Below are positions 41,528 to 51,651 of a DNA stretch of 51,651 bases, in pieces; the first letter of the stretch is position 1; each line of letters begins with the position of its first letter. This DNA comes from Oscillospiraceae bacterium (GTDB taxonomy: Bacteria; Bacillota; Clostridia; Oscillospirales; Oscillospiraceae). Location of the stretch: contig CACYLC010000004.1 of the NCBI GenBank assembly GCA_902775105.1, forward strand, positions 1-51,651, in the 5' to 3' direction. Below the pieces are notes generated by a model. That model was not told the origin of the DNA and ran no database searches. It saw nothing but the letters and a program-made list of their open reading frames with translations. The position numbers and the translations under genes are program-made.

Positions 41528-43012
41528 TTAACGGAAAAGCGCACGGAAAAAGGGGATCATAGGCTCCTTCTCCTGACAGATGCCGTCAATGCGCTCAATA
41601 TATTCATACGGGTATTTGGGATTGGTGATGCGTACGATTTTGCCGGTGTTGGGGTCGGTCAGCTTGGTGGAGCCGCCGGCGCCCAGCGCCACAATGGAGT
41701 GCAGCTCCTCCATAATACAGACGTTGTAAAGTCCCTCAAAGCCCGGCCTGCACCAGCCGATATTTTCCAGCGCTCCGGACATATACTTCTGCCGGTAGAG
41801 GTAGTAGGGGCGGTAGCCCGCTGCCTCCAGCCGCGTCCATGCGTAGTCCAGCATCTGGGCAGTCTCCTCCCCGGAGGGCAGTCCATGCCGCTCCATGATG
41901 AGCCGGGAGCCTTTTTTCAGTGCCAGCGTGTGGACAGTGATGTTCTCCGGAGCCATATCCAACACCGTGTCCAGCGTGTAGCGGAAGCCCTCCACGGTGT
42001 CTTTGGGAAGCCCGGCAATCAGATCCATATTGACCGCCGGCAGCGCCGCTTTCCGCACGATCTCATAGGCGGTTTTGATGTCCTCCGCCGAATGCGCCCG
42101 GCCCATGGCTTTTAGCACCTCGTCCCGCATGGACTGGGGATTGACGGAGACCCGGTCTACCCCGTAGCGGCGCAGTACCTCCATCTTATCCGCTGTGATC
42201 GTGTCCGGCCGCCCGGCCTCCACCGTGAATTCCGACAGCCGGGAGAGGTCGAAGGCGGAACGGATGTGGGAGAGCAGATGCTCCAACTGGGGAGCGGTCA
42301 GCGTGGTGGGTGTGCCGCCGCCGATGTAGACAGAGCGGATGACCGTCCCTGCCTTGGGGAGCAGTTCTGCCACCGCGTCGATCTCCCGATCCAGCGCCTC
42401 CAGAAACGGATCTACCAATTTCAGCGCCCGCTGGACGTCGGCGGAGACAAAGGAGCAGTAGGCGCACCGGGTGGGACAGAAGGGGATGCCGATGTAGAGG
42501 CTCAGCTCCTCGGGCCGCAGGGAGCGCTTGATCTCCAGACCTGCCTTCGCCGCCTCCAACGCAAGTCTCGTGCGCCGGGGGGAGACAAAGTATTCGTGTA
42601 AAAAGCGCTCTGTGACCTCCTGCTCAGTCAGCCCCTCCTCCAGCGCTCTGGAGGCCAGCTTGGCGGGGCGGATACCGGTGAGGGCGCCCCAGTCCGGGCG
42701 CTTCGGCAGAAGCTGGACGGCGGCCTTGTAAAAGGACTGTTTGAGGATGCGCTGCAACGTGCGGTCATAGACCAGCGCCTCGGAGGGATCCGGGGCGGGC
42801 GCTTCGGAGCAGGCGGAGACGGTTCTGCCGTCCCTGTGAAGCTCCGTCTCAGCAACCGCAACGCCGTCTCTGACCGTCAGCGTCGAACGGCAGGCGTTTT
42901 TGGCCGCCTGAAAAGGTGTGTCAGCATACTCCGGCCGCTCCTCAGGAAAGAGCACCAGCAGGATCTGTTCCACCGCATATTGATAGTTGTGTCCTTGCAG
43001 ATAGAGTTTCAT
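41528..43012 (-). CDS. hemZ: Oxygen-independent coproporphyrinogen III oxidase-like HemZ
   Basis: This 494-residue radical SAM protein has CPTRCAYC, the family's CxxxCxxC cluster site, preceded by LYIGIPF. Downstream are YIGGGTPTTL, SVNPQSM and NMDLIAGLPKDT. About 160 residues precede the radical SAM domain, as in HemZ (coproporphyrinogen dehydrogenase-like proteins of Firmicutes). HemN/HemZ proteins are associated with anaerobic haem synthesis, but many homologues do other jobs, and no other haem genes are seen here. It starts divergently from the EamA gene. Confidence 0.9.
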   Translation of the reverse strand: MKLYLQGHNYQYAVEQILLVLFPEERPEYADTPFQAAKNACRSTLTVRDGVAVAETELHRDGRTVSACSEAPAPDPSEALVYDRTLQRILKQSFYKAAVQLLPKRPDWGALTGIRPAKLASRALEEGLTEQEVTERFLHEYFVSPRRTRLALEAAKAGLEIKRSLRPEELSLYIGIPFCPTRCAYCSFVSADVQRALKLVDPFLEALDREIDAVAELLPKAGTVIRSVYIGGGTPTTLTAPQLEHLLSHIRSAFDLSRLSEFTVEAGRPDTITADKMEVLRRYGVDRVSVNPQSMRDEVLKAMGRAHSAEDIKTAYEIVRKAALPAVNMDLIAGLPKDTVEGFRYTLDTVLDMAPENITVHTLALKKGSRLIMERHGLPSGEETAQMLDYAWTRLEAAGYRPYYLYRQKYMSGALENIGWCRPGFEGLYNVCIMEELHSIVALGAGGSTKLTDPNTGKIVRITNPKYPYEYIERIDGICQEKEPMIPFFRALFR

Positions 43013-43023
43013 GGGAAAAATCC

Positions 43024-43051
43024 TTGCAAATACGAAAAATTTTGGTATGAT
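43024..43051 (+). promoter_or_regulatory. Sigma-A promoter for the EamA gene
   Basis: TTGCAA (43024-43029) and TATGAT (43046-43051) have a 16-base spacer, 29 bases before the ATG at 43081. Confidence 0.6.
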
Positions 43052-43080
43052 ATTGCGGAATGAGAAAAGGAAGTGTTGGC

Positions 43081-43974
43081 ATGAATCGAAAAGCGACGGC
43101 GTCTGTCATTTTGGCAGGCGTCCTTTGGGGAACCATCAGCATTTTTGTCAAGACCCTGTCCGCCGCCGGGCTGAGTTCTCTTGAGATCTCTCTGGTTCGT
43201 ATGGCAGTTGCGGCGGTGGGCTTTACCGCAGTGGTAGCTGTCCGTGCACCGGAAAAGCTGAAAATACAGCTGCGGGACATCTGGATGTTCGTGGGTACCG
43301 GGATCGTCAGCGTGGTACTCTTTAACGTCTTTTATTTCAGCACCATTGTGAGCAGTCAGGCGTCGGTGGCGGTGGTGCTGCTCTATACCTCCCCCATCTT
43401 TGTTATGCTGCTCTCTGCCGTCATCTTCAGGGAGAAGATCACCCGCCGCAAACTGATTGCCCTTGCCATGACCTTTTTGGGGTGCGTTTTCGTGGCCGGG
43501 CTGGCGGGAGGGGGATATTCCATCCCGCCTCTGGTGCTGCTGACCGGACTCGGCTCCGGCCTGTTCTACGCCCTCTATACCGTCTTTGGCCGGTTCGCAC
43601 TGGAAAAGTACGACACAATGACGGTGACGGCCTACACCTTCCTGTTTGGTCTTGTGGGCTCACTGCCCATGGGGCATCCCGGCCGCGTGCTGCGCATTGT
43701 GTCCGCACAGCCGAGCCTGATTCTCTGGTGCCTGGGCGTGGGGGTGATCTGCGCCGTCCTGCCCTATTTCTTCTATACATGGGGACTGCAGCGGATGGAG
43801 TCCGGCCGAGCCGCCATTCTTGTTGCGGTGGAGCCGCTGGTGGGAGCGGTCATCGGCATGACCGTCTTTCACGAGAGTCATGACCTGCTCAAGCTCATCG
43901 GCATTGCCCTCATTCTGGGTGCCATCGTTCTGCTCAATGGGGGAGATCAAAGCCCCAGCGCCTCGCGCAGATAG
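43081..43974 (+). CDS. EamA-family (DMT) transporter
   Basis: This 297-residue membrane protein has about ten hydrophobic helices made of two EamA repeats. The first begins ASVILAGVLWGTISIFVKTLSAAG and the second VLLTGLGSGLFYALYTVFGRFAL, with the usual end GIALILGAIVLLNG. Such proteins export or import amino acids, drugs or nucleotide-sugar compounds; the substrate cannot be read off. ATG 43081 follows AAAAGGA and is preferred to ATG 43060. Its last 28 bases overlap the 3' end of the opposite-strand MBL gene. Confidence 0.9.
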   Translation: MNRKATASVILAGVLWGTISIFVKTLSAAGLSSLEISLVRMAVAAVGFTAVVAVRAPEKLKIQLRDIWMFVGTGIVSVVLFNVFYFSTIVSSQASVAVVLLYTSPIFVMLLSAVIFREKITRRKLIALAMTFLGCVFVAGLAGGGYSIPPLVLLTGLGSGLFYALYTVFGRFALEKYDTMTVTAYTFLFGLVGSLPMGHPGRVLRIVSAQPSLILWCLGVGVICAVLPYFFYTWGLQRMESGRAAILVAVEPLVGAVIGMTVFHESHDLLKLIGIALILGAIVLLNGGDQSPSASRR

Positions 43975-44576
43975 GGATTGCTCTGCCGTTCCCGCTCCAG
44001 AGTCGAGCAGCTGCCGTGGCCGGGGCAGACGGTGAGGTCGCCCTCCAGCTCACCCAGCTTTTTCAGAGAGGACAGCATAGCCTCCGGGTCGCTGTTCACA
44101 AAGTCCGTCCGCCCGCAGGAGCCGGCAAAGAGCGTGTCTCCCGTAAAGAGAACATCCTCCACCCGGTAGGTCAGACCGCCTCCGGTGTGGCCGGGGGTCT
44201 CCAGTACGGAGATGGTGAGGCTGCCCAGCGTCAGCGTATCTCCTTCTGTGAGAAAGCGGGCCTCCTCCAATTCACCCAGCCCTGCCCCAAAGGCGGAGAC
44301 GTGGAAGTTGGTAGGGCTGAGGGGGTAGTCCTTTTCGCTGATGTAGACGGGAAGGGAGCCGGACTGAGCCAGAAAATCCCGGACACCGTTCACATGGTCA
44401 AAGTGGCCGTGGGTCAACAGGATCATGGCGGGGGCATAGCCCGCCTCCCGGAGCAGCTGATAGATGCGCGCACCCCGGTCGCCCGGATCAATGACAGCGG
44501 CCAGTCGGGTCTCCTCGTCCCCCAGCAGATAACAGTTGGTAGCCACAGGCCCCACAGTGACAGATTTCAAATACAT
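43947..44576 (-). CDS. MBL-fold metallo-hydrolase (glyoxalase II-like)
   Basis: The 209-residue protein has the metallo-beta-lactamase motifs THGHFDH, ETPGHTGGGL, FTGDTLFAGSCGRTDF and CPGHGS, which bind two metal ions. This short form is common in Firmicutes and is like hydroxyacylglutathione hydrolase, but lacks its C-terminal substrate domain, so the thioester substrate is unknown. It follows the LRR gene by 12 bases on the same strand. Confidence 0.9.
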   Translation of the reverse strand: MYLKSVTVGPVATNCYLLGDEETRLAAVIDPGDRGARIYQLLREAGYAPAMILLTHGHFDHVNGVRDFLAQSGSLPVYISEKDYPLSPTNFHVSAFGAGLGELEEARFLTEGDTLTLGSLTISVLETPGHTGGGLTYRVEDVLFTGDTLFAGSCGRTDFVNSDPEAMLSSLKKLGELEGDLTVCPGHGSCSTLERERQSNPYLREALGL

Positions 44577-44588
44577 GAGAAAACCTCC

Positions 44589-45725
44589 TCAAAGGTCAAA
44601 TTCCTTGTCCGCACCGCCGCCCAGGCTGATGCGGGCTTGTAATATGCGGCTGACAAACCGCACCTTACCCCACCGGCTTGCCAGAGCGGAAAGGCGGTCG
44701 AGCTGCTCCGGGGAGAGGGAGAGCAGGGAGAACATGGCCTCCAACCCCTCCTCATCCTCTTGCTCCATCAAAAAGCGGAGCAGTTCGTCGCAGTGCGCTG
44801 TGACGTGGGAGAGGTAGATTTCTTTCTCCTTGCCCAGCCCATAGGGCCAGCGGAGCCGATACCAGGCGATACGGACGGTGTCTTTCAAATCATCCTGTTT
44901 TAACGCCAGATCGAAGTAGCTCTCGTAGAGGTCAAAGTCAATGTCCCGGCTGGAAAAGCACTCCCGGTAGAGCTGCCCTGAGCCGTAGGTAATGGTGCGC
45001 CACATACGGGGGGCGTTGATGTCCTCATATTCGTAGGAAAAGCCGGGGAGAAAGAACCGGGCGACTCCGTCCGGGCAGCGCACGGACAGATCCAGATCGT
45101 TGGAGAGATCGGAGAGCAGTACGCTGAGATTGACCCCGAGGGGCAGGGTCAGCCGGGAGAGCGTCTTGCAGTTCATAAACAGTCCTCCGCCCACAAAGGT
45201 GACGGAGTCGGGAATTTCCAGCGCCTGAAGCGCCACGCAGTTATAAAAGGCGTGACTGCCCAGCGAGACCATGCCGGAGGGCAGCGTCACCCGCTCCAGC
45301 CTGCGGCACTGGGAGAAGGCGTAGTCCGGCAGGGCGGTGATCCCTTCCGGCAGTTCAATATGCTCCAGACTGCCGCACTGGTCAAAGACCCGCACACCCA
45401 AATCGCACAGGGAGCGGGGCAGGGTCAGCCGCCGCAGCTGACCGCAGCGGGCGAAGGCTCGGTCGCGGATGGAGGTGATGGAATCCGGGAGGGAAATGCG
45501 GCAGAGGGTGCCGCCCGACCGGGAGACGGGAGGCAGCCGGGAGGGCTCCGTGGAGATCAGCCGATCCTCCGTCTCAGCGCCGCCGCTGCCGAAGCAGTCC
45601 GGCCCGAGGCTTGTCACGGGACAGCCTGCAATGGACTCGGGGAGCGTGAGCGGCGACCCATCTCCCACGCAGCGGAGAATGGCGGCCTTTCCGCAGTCAA
45701 TGTGATAATAGATGGCCCAGCCCAT
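44589..45725 (-). CDS. Leucine-rich repeat (BspA/LRR_5 type) protein without signal peptide
   Basis: This 378-residue protein has about five LRR_5 repeats between residues 70 and 200 (for example LCRISLPDSITSIRDRAFARCGQLRRLTLP and LERVTLPSGMVSLGSHAFYNCVALQ). Its N terminus starts with YYHIDCGKAAILRCVGDG. The C-terminal half is helical and not repetitive. Most proteins with these repeats are secreted; here the N terminus lacks a signal peptide, so a cytosolic role is likely. Function unknown. It leads an operon with the MBL hydrolase. The ribosome site is AAAGGAGG. Confidence 0.8.
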   Translation of the reverse strand: MGWAIYYHIDCGKAAILRCVGDGSPLTLPESIAGCPVTSLGPDCFGSGGAETEDRLISTEPSRLPPVSRSGGTLCRISLPDSITSIRDRAFARCGQLRRLTLPRSLCDLGVRVFDQCGSLEHIELPEGITALPDYAFSQCRRLERVTLPSGMVSLGSHAFYNCVALQALEIPDSVTFVGGGLFMNCKTLSRLTLPLGVNLSVLLSDLSNDLDLSVRCPDGVARFFLPGFSYEYEDINAPRMWRTITYGSGQLYRECFSSRDIDFDLYESYFDLALKQDDLKDTVRIAWYRLRWPYGLGKEKEIYLSHVTAHCDELLRFLMEQEDEEGLEAMFSLLSLSPEQLDRLSALASRWGKVRFVSRILQARISLGGGADKEFDL

Positions 45726-45765
45726 GGAGCGAGCCTCCTTTGGTGAAAATGATCATACATGTCCC

Positions 45766-45794
45766 ATTATAATTAGAAAACAGACTTTTGGCAA
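45766..45794 (-). promoter_or_regulatory. Sigma-A promoter for the LRR/MBL operon
   Basis: TTGCCA (45794-45789) and TATAAT (45771-45766) on the minus strand have a 17-base spacer. Confidence 0.7.
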
Positions 45795-45833
45795 CTGCAT
45801 TTTTAAAATGGCTGCCTGGGGATGGATAAACAG

Positions 45834-45878
45834 CGAAAAAATTTGCCGATTCGGGTGTTGCACCCAAATCGGCAAATT
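45834..45878 (-). terminator. Intrinsic terminator of the ilv operon
   Basis: AATTTGCCGATT-GGGTG and CACCC-AATCGGCAAATT pair (one mismatch) around TTG. On the minus strand the stem runs into TTTTTTCGC. It lies 12 bases past the ilvD stop. Confidence 0.85.
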
Positions 45879-45890
45879 GCAGTGTTCGGC

Positions 45891-47555
45891 TTATCCTTCC
45901 AGTACAGCGCCCTTGTCGGCGGAAGTCACCAGCTTGGCATATCTTGCCAAGTATCCGGATTTAACCTTTGGCTCGGGCATGACCAGGTTCGCCTTCCGCT
46001 CGGCCAGCACGGCGTCGGAAACCTCCAGCGTGACCTTGTGGTTGGGGATGTCGATGGAGATGATGTCTCCCTCTTCTACCAGACCGATGGTACCGCCGGC
46101 GGCAGCTTCCGGAGAGACGTGGCCGATGGCGGCGCCCCGGGTGGCGCCGGAAAAGCGCCCGTCGGTGATGAGGGCCACGGAGCTGCCCAGTCCCATGCCG
46201 CAGATGGCGGAGGTGGGGTTGAGCATCTCCCGCATACCGGGGCCGCCCTTGGGGCCTTCGTAGCGGATGACCACCACGTCGCCGGGATGGATGCCGCCGG
46301 CGTAGATGACACGGATGGCCTCCTCTTCGGAGTTAAAGACTCGGGCGGGGCCGGAGTGCTGCATCATCTCGGGAGCCACGGCGGACTGCTTGACCACGCA
46401 GCCGTGTTCTGCCAGATTGCCGAACAGCACAGCGATGCCGCCGGTGGCCAGATAGGGATTGTCGATGGGGCGAATGACCTCCGGGTTGCGGTTTTCTGCA
46501 TTCGCAATATTCTCCCCCACCGTCTTGCCGGTGCAGGTGATGAGGTCGGTTTTGATGAGCCTCGCATCCGCCAGCTCCTTCATGACGGCGTAAACGCCGC
46601 CGGCTCTGTCCAGATCCTCCATAAAGGTGGCGCCTGCGGGCGCCAGATGGCAGAGGTTGGGGGTGCGGGCGTTAAAGTCGTTGACATGGTTCAAGTCGAT
46701 CTCAATGCCGCACTCGTGGGCGATGGCGGGGAGATGCAGCATGGTGTTGGTAGAGCAGCCCAGCGCCATGTCCACGATCTCAGCGTTGTGGAAGGCCTCC
46801 TCCGTCATAATGTCACGGGGGCGGATATCCCGTTTCAGCAACTCCATGATCTGCATACCCGCCTGCTTGGCCAGCCGAATCCGGGCGGAGTAGGGGGCGG
46901 GGATGGTGCCGTTGCCCCGAAGACCCATGCCAATGGCCTCGGTCAGACAGTTCATGGAGTTTGCGGTGTACATACCGGAGCAGGAGCCGCAGGAGGGGCA
47001 GCAGTTCATCACGTACTCCTCCACGCCCGCCTCGTCCAGTGTCCCGGCGTGGTAGGCGCCCACAGCCTCGAACATATCGCTGAGACAGGTGCGTCGTCCG
47101 TCGTCCAGATGCCCTGCCAGCATGGGGCCGCCGGAGACGAAAATGGTGGGGACATTGATGCGGGCGGCGGCCATTAAGAGACCGGGGACGTTTTTGTCAC
47201 AGTTGGGGATCATGACCAGGGCGTCAAACTGGTGGGCAATGGCCATGCACTCGGTGGAGTCGGCAATCAGGTCACGGGTGACCAGAGAGTACCGCATGCC
47301 GATGTGCCCCATGGCAATCCCGTCGCAGACGGCGATGGCGGGGAATTCGATGGGGGTTCCTCCGGCCAGACGGACGCCTGCCTTGACCGCCTCGGCAATC
47401 TTGTCCAGATTCATGTGGCCGGGAACGATTTCGTTATGGGAGCAGACGATGCCCACCAGAGGGCGGTCGGTCTCCTCTTTTGTATAGCCCAGAGCGGCAA
47501 ACAGGGAGCGGTTGGGGGCACGCTCCACGCCCTGGGTGACGTTATCAGAACGCAT
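45891..47555 (-). CDS. ilvD: Dihydroxy-acid dehydratase
   Basis: This 554-residue enzyme performs the fourth step of valine and isoleucine synthesis, dehydrating dihydroxyacids to keto acids, with an Fe-S cluster. Motifs are [64 protein letters not shown] and the C-terminal [27 protein letters not shown] 47555 with CAAGGAGGA upstream is preferred to the longer frame start at 47582, which would overlap the stop of the preceding lipoprotein gene. It is the last gene of the ilv operon. Confidence 0.96.
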   Translation of the reverse strand: MRSDNVTQGVERAPNRSLFAALGYTKEETDRPLVGIVCSHNEIVPGHMNLDKIAEAVKAGVRLAGGTPIEFPAIAVCDGIAMGHIGMRYSLVTRDLIADSTECMAIAHQFDALVMIPNCDKNVPGLLMAAARINVPTIFVSGGPMLAGHLDDGRRTCLSDMFEAVGAYHAGTLDEAGVEEYVMNCCPSCGSCSGMYTANSMNCLTEAIGMGLRGNGTIPAPYSARIRLAKQAGMQIMELLKRDIRPRDIMTEEAFHNAEIVDMALGCSTNTMLHLPAIAHECGIEIDLNHVNDFNARTPNLCHLAPAGATFMEDLDRAGGVYAVMKELADARLIKTDLITCTGKTVGENIANAENRNPEVIRPIDNPYLATGGIAVLFGNLAEHGCVVKQSAVAPEMMQHSGPARVFNSEEEAIRVIYAGGIHPGDVVVIRYEGPKGGPGMREMLNPTSAICGMGLGSSVALITDGRFSGATRGAAIGHVSPEAAAGGTIGLVEEGDIISIDIPNHKVTLEVSDAVLAERKANLVMPEPKVKSGYLARYAKLVTSADKGAVLEG

Positions 47556-47578
47556 GGTAGTTCCTCCTTGGACTCGGA

Positions 47579-48175
47579 TCAAGCGGGCTGCCGGTCCGCC
47601 TGCGCAGCGGTAAAATAGACAAAGTGGACGTCACCGGTGGTGTCGTCATCAAACTCCTCCAGATAGGCGATGGCAAAATCCTCGCAGTCCTGGGGGACGG
47701 TATAGACCAGATAGCCGGTGGTGCGCTCGCCGCTGGCAAGGTCGTAGGCCTCGGGAAGGATTCCCTCCATATCCAGATCGGACATCGGCCAGCCGTAATC
47801 CTCGTCGCCGTCGCCCCACTGAATCTGGAAGTCCGTGTCATACATGGTGATCTCGCTATGGAAGGTGTTGCGCACCATCAGCTCCACCACCAGCATCTGA
47901 TAGCCATCCTCTGCAGAGTAGTCGCCCAGCTCATGGGTCAGATAGGCATCGTCCACCCGGAAATCAAAAAAATAGGTCTCTACCGTGTCGCCGATGCCGT
48001 TGGCGGCGTTGTAATCGGAGTCATAATCGTAGTCCTCGTCGTTGTTGCCGGTAAACCCGTCGGCGTCGTAGTTATTGGACGGGTTGTCCTTGCGGCCCAG
48101 CAGGTCAGCCAGATTACATCCGGTGAGGGAGAGCATCATCAGAACTGCCAGCAGCATTGCGGTCAGTTTTTTCAT
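47579..48175 (-). CDS. Predicted lipoprotein inside the ilv operon
   Basis: This 198-residue protein has a lipoprotein signal, [20 protein letters not shown] (Cys 20). It is followed by an acidic, Asn/Asp/Tyr-rich linker ([13 protein letters not shown]) and a C-terminal beta-rich domain ([55 protein letters not shown]). The last part resembles the DUF4352-type Ig-like domains of Firmicutes lipoproteins: conserved VVELxVRN, then GYLVYTVP. It would sit on the outer face of the membrane. Its job is unknown, and it has no obvious link to branched-chain amino acids despite lying between ilvC (79-base gap) and ilvD (23-base gap). Confidence 0.8.
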   Translation of the reverse strand: MKKLTAMLLAVLMMLSLTGCNLADLLGRKDNPSNNYDADGFTGNNDEDYDYDSDYNAANGIGDTVETYFFDFRVDDAYLTHELGDYSAEDGYQMLVVELMVRNTFHSEITMYDTDFQIQWGDGDEDYGWPMSDLDMEGILPEAYDLASGERTTGYLVYTVPQDCEDFAIAYLEEFDDDTTGDVHFVYFTAAQADRQPA

Positions 48176-48254
48176 GTCAGATTCCTCCTTTCAAAGAGCG
48201 CCAACAGAGCGGACGCCGGGCCCGCCCTGTCAGGAAAATCAGATGCAATTTCGA

Positions 48255-49830
<1,576 letters not shown>

Positions 49831-49843
49831 CGCTCTTACCCCC

Positions 49844-51547
49844 TTACTTCAGCAGGAAATCGGTGATGTTGCCGCCGCCGGGCACCATAGGCCGCACCAT
49901 CTCGTCAATGTCCAGCACGCAGTCGATGACGTAGCCGCAGCCGGCAGAGAGTGCCTCAGCCATGGCCTCTTCCATCTCCTGAAGGTTCGTCACCCGCTTG
50001 CCCCGCAGCCCGTAGGCCTCCGCCAATTTGACGAAGTCGGGGCCTCTATCCAGCGTGGTCTCGGAGAACCGCTTCTTGTAAATCAGGTTCTGCCACTGAC
50101 GTACCATACCCAGTGTACCGTTATTAAAGACCACGGTAATAATGGGCAGGCCGTAGTGCTCCACGGTCGCCAGCTCATGGCAGTTCATGCGGAAGCAGCC
50201 GTCGCCGGTGGTGTGAACGACCACCTTATCCGGATTGCCGCACTTGGCGCCGATGGCGGCGCCGAGACCGAAGCCCATGGTGCCGAAGCCGCCGGAGGTG
50301 AGCAGCTGTCCGGGATAGTCGAAGTGGAAATACTGGATGGACCACATCTGATGCTGTCCCACGTCGGTGGCAACGATGGTGTCCTGAGGAGCCATTCGCC
50401 GAATCGTCTCCAGCACCTGCTTAGGCGTCAGCGTTTCGCTGTCCTCAGCCACCTGAGGCTGCCGGAGCGGAATAATGTGCTCCTTCCACGACCTGTGGTC
50501 GTACTGGCCAATGCGCTCATTTAAAAGCTCCAGCACTCTCCGGGCATTGCCTACGATATGGTGATCGGTGAGGACATTTTTGTCGATCTCCGCCCGGTCA
50601 ATATCGATGTGGACGATTTTAGCCTGTTTGGCAAAGGTTTTCGGATTGAGCGCCACCCGGTCGGAGAACCGGCAGCCCACGGCAATCAGCAGGTCGCACT
50701 CGTGGCAGGCCTGATTAGAGGCCCGGCTGCCGTGCATGCCCACCATGCCGGTGGAGAGGGGATGGGCTCCGGGGAAGCCGCCGCCGCCCATGAGGGTGAT
50801 GGCCACGGGAGCATCCAGCTTTTCAGCCAGCTCCCGGAACTCCCTGTCCGCCCTGCCCCGGACAACACCGCCGCCGCAGATGAGCAGGGGCTTTTCGCTC
50901 TGGGCGATCATCTCCGCCAGAATGTCGATATCCTGATGGTCCGGCTCCGGGGCCTTGAGGCTGTGGCTCTCACTCAGCTCCCGGACGCTGCCCCAGGTGC
51001 GGTTTTCATACCACGGGATGAACTCGTAGTCGATGAGCTCGGTGGGATTGGTGACATTTTTCAGAAAGTCGATCAGCACCGGGCCGGGTCTGCCTGTGGC
51101 CGCCACGGCGAAGGCCTGCCGCATAATGTCCGGGATGGACTGGGCGTCCCGGACCAGATAGGTGGCTTTCGTAATCGGCATGGCAATGCCGGTGATGTCC
51201 ACCTCCTGAAAGGAATCCTTGCCCAAAAGAGGCTCTGTCACGTTGCAGGTGATAAAGACTACGGGGGAGGAGTCCATCATGGCGGTGGCGATGCCGGTGG
51301 TGAGATTGGTCGCTCCGGGACCGGAAGTCGCAAAGCAGACGCCCACCTTGCCGGTAGACCGGGCGTAGCCGTCGGCAGCGTGGGAGGCGCCCTGCTCGTG
51401 GGCGGTCAGGACGTGCCTGATTTTATCTTTATAGTTGTACAGCTCGTCATAGACGTTGAGAATGGTACCGCCGGGATAGCCAAAGACGGTGTCCACCTCC
51501 TGCTCCAGCAGGCACTCCATGATGGCTTGGGTGGCTCGGATTTTCAT
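49844..51547 (-). CDS. ilvB: Acetolactate synthase large (catalytic) subunit
   Basis: This 567-residue thiamine-diphosphate enzyme joins pyruvate with pyruvate or 2-ketobutyrate, the first step of valine, leucine and isoleucine synthesis. It has FGYPGGTILNVYDEL with the catalytic Glu in LTAHEQGASHAADGYARSTGKVGV. The TPP motif is GDGCFRMNCHELATVEHYGLPIITVVFNNGTLGMVRQWQ, and the C-terminal substrate segment is GYVIDCVLDIDEMVRPMVPGGGNI. ATG 51547 with GAGGGGAG nine bases upstream is chosen. Upstream DNA to the window end is a palindromic repeat; any leader or T-box lies beyond it. Confidence 0.96.
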   Translation of the reverse strand: MKIRATQAIMECLLEQEVDTVFGYPGGTILNVYDELYNYKDKIRHVLTAHEQGASHAADGYARSTGKVGVCFATSGPGATNLTTGIATAMMDSSPVVFITCNVTEPLLGKDSFQEVDITGIAMPITKATYLVRDAQSIPDIMRQAFAVAATGRPGPVLIDFLKNVTNPTELIDYEFIPWYENRTWGSVRELSESHSLKAPEPDHQDIDILAEMIAQSEKPLLICGGGVVRGRADREFRELAEKLDAPVAITLMGGGGFPGAHPLSTGMVGMHGSRASNQACHECDLLIAVGCRFSDRVALNPKTFAKQAKIVHIDIDRAEIDKNVLTDHHIVGNARRVLELLNERIGQYDHRSWKEHIIPLRQPQVAEDSETLTPKQVLETIRRMAPQDTIVATDVGQHQMWSIQYFHFDYPGQLLTSGGFGTMGFGLGAAIGAKCGNPDKVVVHTTGDGCFRMNCHELATVEHYGLPIITVVFNNGTLGMVRQWQNLIYKKRFSETTLDRGPDFVKLAEAYGLRGKRVTNLQEMEEAMAEALSAGCGYVIDCVLDIDEMVRPMVPGGGNITDFLLK

Positions 51548-51587
51548 TGAGCGTTCTCCCCTCTTATAAGCATTTGGACGCTTGAAG

Positions 51588-51625
51588 CCCCATTTCGTAC
51601 GGGGCGGCGTCCTCGACGCCCCGCC
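51588..51625. repeat. Copy of dispersed palindromic repeat upstream of ilvB
   Basis: CCCATTTCGTACGGGGC followed by GGCGTCCTCGACGCCCCGCC matches the minus-strand reading of the repeat at 38050-38085 at most positions (TTCGTACGGG, GCGTCCT, GACG, CCCGC shared). The element may continue to the right. Confidence 0.7.
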
Positions 51626-51651
51626 GATCACGGAAATCCGGCGATCATCGA

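Noticed and set aside
49844-51651. T-box or leader-peptide attenuator upstream of ilvB
   Set aside because: The 104 bases available upstream hold a palindromic repeat and no T-box consensus; any leader would lie outside the window.

Overview
The window looks like a GC-rich chromosomal segment from a spore-forming, anaerobic Clostridia species, most likely Oscillospiraceae (relatives of Flavonifractor, Oscillibacter or Lawsonibacter). That placement is an inference. It rests on a germination protein (YpeB), a Rex repressor, HemZ, a thioredoxin reductase lacking pyridine-nucleotide motifs, strong AGGAGG ribosome sites and many intrinsic terminators. I see no prophage, transposase, rRNA or CRISPR array. 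Nearly all of the DNA is housekeeping gene clusters, with a few accessory modules between them.

Layout. 1-1565 (-): two tandem CDP-glycerol-transferase-type genes. 1704-3639 (+): mutY and a PflX-like radical SAM gene. 3695-4900 (-): thioredoxin reductase-like and thioredoxin genes. 5085-6443 (+): ypeB. 6546-9415 (-): ABC importer of the TrpX/COG2984 type. 9611-10402 (-): thiT under a TPP riboswitch. 10409-13780 (-): DEAD-box helicase, lspA and an RluD-type pseudouridine synthase. 14070-14143 (+): tRNA-Arg(CCU). 14265-17181 (+): copper operon with a copA-copZ fusion and csoR. 17364-18968: XRE/membrane regulator and a small HD hydrolase. 19007-19304 (-): an apparent structured non-coding RNA gene. 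19477-21274 (+): thrH and wecB. 21422-24128 (+): two COG0523-type GTPases and rex. 24195-25478 (-): BIG2 membrane protein. 25763-32714 (+): zapA, U32, dut, maf, mreC, mreD and PBP2, a cell-division and cell-shape run. 32862-34724 (+): GH13 amylase.

34780-36385 (-): a cytidylate-kinase-like gene and an alpha/beta hydrolase. 36522-39479 (-): MoxR ATPase and a VWA partner. 39599-40432 (-): Mrp/NBP35 Fe-S carrier. 40558-43012 (-): hemZ and a uridine-kinase-family gene. 43081-43974 (+): EamA transporter. 43947-45725 (-): cytosolic LRR protein and MBL hydrolase. 45891-51547 (-): ilvB-ilvN-ilvC-lipoprotein-ilvD, the valine/isoleucine pathway operon, with an unexpected lipoprotein gene inside it.

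The parts most worth a second look are the stand-alone structured RNA at 19007-19304, the copA gene that keeps a full internal ribosome site and start codon for a CopZ domain, the thioredoxin reductase without NADPH motifs, the GTPase fused to a DUF1980-like domain next to a His-rich GTPase and rex, and a family of palindromic intergenic repeats. All family assignments come from reading motifs by eye; no database search was run.
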